A stretch of DNA of 64,000 bases from Vandiemenella viatica (lineage: Eukaryota > Arthropoda > Insecta > Orthoptera > Morabidae). Made by a program: the position numbers and the translations under genes. The first letter of the stretch is position 1. The number at the start of each line of letters is the position of its first letter. The stretch is from contig CM061920.1 of NCBI GenBank assembly GCA_031002005.1, positions 47,966,610 to 48,030,609 on the forward strand, given 5' to 3'. The notes beneath the pieces are model-generated. The model searched no databases. It was not told where the DNA came from and was given only the letters and a program-made list of their open reading frames with translations. Positions 60,293-64,000 of the stretch are shown here, piece by piece.

Positions 60293-60343
60293 TTTTTTTT
60301 TAAACTGCTTAATGTCTCTTAACAGTCAGGTCTTTAGAGACGG
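60293..60343 (-). mobile_element. SINE 3' fragment, 5'-truncated copy 4
   Basis: Only the last ~50 bp of the SINE family (AGGTCTTTAGAGACGGG end plus T-rich tail). It is flanked by an 11-bp near-perfect target duplication GACCTYATTTG (60282-60292 and 60344-60354), so it is a genuine truncated insertion and not a deletion remnant. Confidence 0.75.
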
Positions 60344-60914
60344 GACCTTATTTGAGACAGAATAATCAGGCACATTGGAAACTATAATGAAGGGACCATG
60401 CTATGTGTTAGCAAGAAATCCCACTTTCAGTTCTTATGAGATTATGATAGTCATTGTTTCACAGGAATGTTGTTTGTGGACAATTTTTGTAGAAGATGAA
60501 CTTGGCTAATTTATTCACATTCATTTTGTTTTATCTATATTAAATGAAATATTCTAAAATTCAGGATATTAAGTTATTGATTTAAATAATAAGGAAAGAT
60601 GTGGTACTGTAATTAAGTCTCAAAGTTCAAAGGAGTTAATTTATCATACATACATTATTAACAAGATGTCATATATTAAAGTAGTAAACCCATTTAAATA
60701 ATACAATTCTCAAAGATTCAAAATGGTCAGACTGTAGGTTTTATTTAAGCCTTTAAAGCACGTTTTGAGATCAACTTAAATTTCAGGAAAATTGATTTTA
60801 TAAACTATACATAATTTTTTACTGAGTAGGTGCATAGTCACCACTTTATTCGTTTTGTTTGGATATAGATGTTGTAGCTTTCATTATAGAGCAAGAGCCC
60901 GTGAACGCCAGACC

Positions 60915-61331
60915 TACGTCATAGTATAAAGGCTGAAATTTTTTCTGCGCGTGTACACTACAGCAGGTATGAACGTTTGGCTACTATGAACCTTGAGTGG
61001 TGGTGGCTTTGATAGATAACAGGAAGCGAAAGTGTATAAAATTGATGCCTAGTTACGTCATAGTATAAAGCCTGATTTTTTTATATTTTTTACGGGATAC
61101 TATTAGAAATCACGTCATGTATTGCCAGACACTTTGTGCGGTGGAAACCCCCTGCCAGACACCTTCAAAACTTAATAAAATGTAGTTGTACTTACGTCAT
61201 AATATAAAACCTGAATTTTATATATGTTATTTGGGCAACTATTTAGAAGTGTTTCCTAAACAGCCAGACAATTTCGATGGTTCCAACACCCTGCCAGACA
61301 TAATTCGATGTCAGCTGTAGGGGCGAGCGCG
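60915..61331 (+). repeat. Three 139-bp tandem repeats, each with TACGTCATA and TATAAA boxes
   Basis: The units start at 60915, 61054 and 61193, an exact 139-bp period. Each begins TACGTCATARTATAAARSCT. Units 2 and 3 also share an ACTATT-AGAA segment and two GCCAGAC words at matching places; unit 1 is more diverged. A CRE-like TTACGTCA (TACGTCA in unit 1) sits just upstream of a TATA box in every unit, so the array looks like repeated promoters reading toward the coding region at 61.7-63.8 kb (inference). Confidence 0.75.
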
Positions 61332-61344
61332 GAGGCAATATTTA

Positions 61345-61915
61345 TGTACTGCGTCTTTTGTCACGCGTCTTTCGTGCAGATATTATTTGAATACATGTTC
61401 TGTCATTGATCGTATTATTTGTGCAGTTGCGTGAAATAATTGTAATTAAGTTTTAATATTTTATCATAATGGAAGACGTATTAATTGGTGCTTTGTGTAA
61501 TAAAAACAGTGGCAAAATATTATTATTCCTTCAGAAGATTTAGAGTGAGACAGTTAGTTAAATTTATATTACTGCGTCTTTGTCACGCATCTTTGGTATC
61601 CTACCACTGATGTTGTTTCATCATATGTTGAGTCATTCATCGTTTTATTATTTATTTTTTCATTTGTGAAAAATAAAATATATAATTCAGTTTTAATAAA
61701 AATACCATAATGGGAGTCTGGGGCGGATCCAGGATTTTGGTTTGGGAGGGGCTTGAGCGGAAATTACAATGTCGGAGATGGACCTAGATACTTTTCGGGG
61801 GTGGGGGGGGGGGCTCTTGAGCCTCCTAGCCCTCCACCTGGATCCACCCCTGATGGGAGACGTGAGAAAAGTAGTGGCAAAATAGTATTATTCTCTGAGA
61901 AGACAATGAAAAAAT
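61345..61915 (+). repeat. ~200-bp tandem duplication containing a candidate start codon
   Basis: Copy 1 (about 61345-61555) and copy 2 (about 61565-61915, including a MITE) share ACTGCGTCTTTTGTCACGC-type text, a TTCAGTTTTAATA / TAAGTTTTAATA stretch, CATAATGGRAGACGT, and then GTGGCAAAATA followed by TTATT. The shared ATG (61469 in copy 1, 61710 in copy 2) is a plausible start of a protein-coding leader. Confidence 0.7.
61718..61852. mobile_element. 135-bp hAT-like MITE
   Basis: The ends CTGGGGCGGATCCAGG and CCTGGATCCACCCCTG are 16-bp imperfect inverted repeats, flanked by the 8-bp duplication ATGGGAGT/ATGGGAGA (61710-61717 and 61853-61860). The 8-bp duplication and C-A/T-GGGG ends fit hAT-superfamily MITEs. 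It has no coding capacity. It is inserted on the candidate ATG of copy 2 of the tandem duplication. Confidence 0.8.
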
Positions 61916-62312
61916 GTTAAACAATTAAAGAACCAAGAAAGAAACATAACCTGAAAAATAAGGACATTATTTTACCAACAGAGTATACGGGAAGTGGTTA
62001 CCACAGAGAATGTTGCAAACTATTTACAGGACTCATAAAAAAATATTTTACTTCTGAATCTACAAGTTCTCAATAAACTAATATGGAAAAAAATCGGTAA
62101 GTACATCCATCAATAATGTATCGCCAGGCCCATTGTTGCTGCCTGAGTTGACCAAAGAGCAATTTCTTTCGCATTCTCTATATAGGGAATCTTTGCCAAT
62201 ACCTGAACCAACTGTAATACAGCTGTCAATAGAACCATAACTTTCAGCTTATGAAGAGAATTTTGAATTTTTGCAATATGAAGAAATAAGTGACAATAAT
62301 GATTCATGAGTC

Positions 62313-62400
62313 ACTTGACAATGGCGACAGAGTTTGTGGGCGCCGAAACGTCGTAGTTAAACCATGGACTAACTCGGCTAGTTACCCGATAACATTTAAT
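62313..62400 (+). repeat. Small insertion with hammerhead-like motif and CGGCTAGTTACCCGA text
   Basis: GGCG (62323-62326) and CGCC (62341-62344) flank a loop and are followed by GAAACGTCG. ACTCGGCTAGTTACCCGA then follows, as at 17220-17240. It interrupts the degenerate coding sequence. Confidence 0.4.
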
Positions 62401-64000
62401 TCATTTGCAACGCCGAGAAAATCTCCAGTCTTATATAATAATGATTCAGTTACATACATGATTACATACGACCTCGCGATAGCCAAACTTACCTTTCAAA
62501 TCGAAGTTACGGAAAATCCTAAATTTGATAATTTATTTATACATTTAGAGCCGTTTCACATTATGATGGCTATTTTAAAACATGTGACTTAACCAATGTA
62601 ATGGTTGAAAGTAATTTGCTGGCAAATGGTTCATCGAATGGATTTCTTGATGGAAAACACTTCAACCGTTGCAAGAGACTACATCCTTTGACAACATTAG
62701 GATTAGAAATATTACATTTTAAATCATTTTTACAAATAAAAAAAACATTGACAGATGACATGAAACAATCAATAAAAAGACTACAAAAATGTAAAATATC
62801 ATCATTTCAAATAGAAAATGAAGAACTGAAGGAATTAATGAATGACTACGGTATATACAAACAACAAACTGTAAATGGCGATTGTGGGAAAACTCCACAA
62901 TTTTATTTGATTTACATCAATCTTATACATAATTTCTTCAAGGAGCATTCGGAGAGGAGATTTCGAACTTTTAAAATCAGTATTGCCTAAAATTACAAAT
63001 ATATTTATTTTATGTAATCAAGAAAACTATGTTCGATGGACTGTTAAATATTATGGATAATTTGCTGAAAGTTGCGGAAACTCATCCTGACTTATATGAG
63101 AATTCAAACTGGGTTGCTTTGGAATTAAAAGGACCACCAAACTGTTGACTTGTTATTAGAACAAACTATAAATGCAAAGGCGGCTAGAAGGCTTACAGGT
63201 GTTACACATTTCACCAATTCAATTTCGGCACATCAACGATGGGCCCATACCCATGATGTGAGATCAACATTGATAAGTAATGTTTTTCATGAATAGGATT
63301 ACAAACGGAAAAAGATATTTCAGCAGACTTGAATACATGTAACATTCAAAATAGCATCATGCAAACTGAAAAAAAATTATCACTACCTTTGATCAGTTCA
63401 TTGACCCCTTCAGTTTGGGAGTGCCGAAAGATCAATTAATTAATATTTCTTCAGGTAAAGCTGCCTCAGATCAGGTAGAAGAAGTTCTTCTAAATATTAA
63501 AAAAATGGGGAAAACGATCATTTCTGAATGTCTTACGGATATTAACAGATTTGAGAGAAGTATAAAAAAATGTATTAATAATTTTTCTAAAGATTATCAA
63601 AAGAAGAGAAGAAAGTTAAAGTGGATAGTAAAGTTCAAGGTGTTAAAATCAACGAGATTTATTTGGACGTATGCTTGGAATTTCGATAGATTATAATATA
63701 GGCATTTCAAAAATATTATCTTACCCAATTACTCCAGTGCCTCAATATGCCTTTTAGATGGCATTATTTGCAAGACCGATAAATCTGCCTTAACGTAGTG
63801 TCTAGAAAAAGAGAGCCAGCAACAGCCACCACCTCATATCGATGTACTAATAATTGATGTTTTTTTTCTGTTGCATACGATAAAATGTTACAGAAACGTA
63901 TAATGCTTGGCCATAAGCATCACCTACAAAATGATTCCCATGTTTAGATACTTGCAGGCACTGGAAATAATTTAAGATATGTAGACCTAACAAAGATCCA

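Larger units (their letters stand above)
61710..64000 (+). pseudogene. Degenerate member of an uncharacterised multicopy protein family (mobile-element-like), incomplete at the right edge
   Basis: The protein text is spread over several frames: PLLLPELTKEQF-like codons near 62128-62165; TYDLAIAK (62464-62487) and FDNLFIHLEPFH (62527-62562); VMVESNLLANGSSNGF with GKHFNRCKRLHPL (62598-62690); FYLIYINLIHNFFK (62901-62942); SIRRGDFELLKSVLPKIT, then ENYVRWTVKYY (62944-63055); a LLLEQTINAKAARRLTG-like part near 63146-63200; DPFSLGVP..INISSGKAASDQV (around 63405-63475); and ILSYPITPVPQ (about 63714-63746). At least five frameshifts or stops separate them. I recall similar text in many unannotated arthropod and cnidarian proteins, usually in many copies, but know of no assigned function. 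No transposase, RT or integrase motif is visible. An insertion near 62313-62400 carries the hammerhead-like motif. Confidence 0.5.

Overview
This is AT-rich animal DNA, best read as an arthropod and probably an insect. The only host gene recognised has the domain mix of hemocytin/hemolectin (VWC, F5/8 type C, TIL, VWD). It is split into small exons with GT-AG introns of up to about 11.7 kb, and the rest is mostly transposable elements. There are no bacterial features: no operons, ribosome binding sites or CRISPR. Exactly 1000 Ns (42457-43456) mark a scaffold gap of unknown size.

Host gene, left contig, minus strand, read right to left: a VWC-like plus Thr/Pro-rich exon (31018-30654), then three exons that build F5/8C domain 1 (23399-23329, 11668-11478, 4081-3892), then the start of F5/8C domain 2 (3301-3120). 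The gene runs off the left edge. Splice phases agree across all four introns. Right contig, plus strand: a TIL exon (44783-44965) and the first VWD exon (56296-56420), also phase-compatible. The two halves lie on opposite strands and point away from the N gap. Turning the right contig over would give TIL-VWD-...-VWC-F5/8C-F5/8C on one strand, the order I expect for a hemocytin, so a mis-oriented join at the gap is the leading explanation.

Mobile DNA fills the introns. There is a 6.6-kb LTR retrotransposon without recognisable gag or pol (4464-11083); four copies of a tRNA-derived SINE; several families of CR1/L2-like LINEs, one of them (23685-29385) broken by a second LINE and by a solo LTR; a young RTE-like LINE with an intact 929-codon frame and a perfect 16-bp target duplication (49434-52299); a mariner with both ends (38784-40070); a Tigger/pogo transposase fossil (47966-48900); Penelope-like fragments on both sides of the gap; Ty3/gypsy gag-protease remnants; a 135-bp hAT-like MITE; and a 220-bp near-perfect palindrome.

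The last 3 kb (60.9-64 kb) is the least explained part. A degenerate multi-frame coding region belongs to an uncharacterised, apparently multicopy protein family. It is preceded by three 139-bp repeats, each carrying a TACGTCATA box followed by a TATAAA box, and by a ~200-bp tandem duplication that contains the candidate start codon. A MITE has landed on one of those start codons. The element continues past the right edge.
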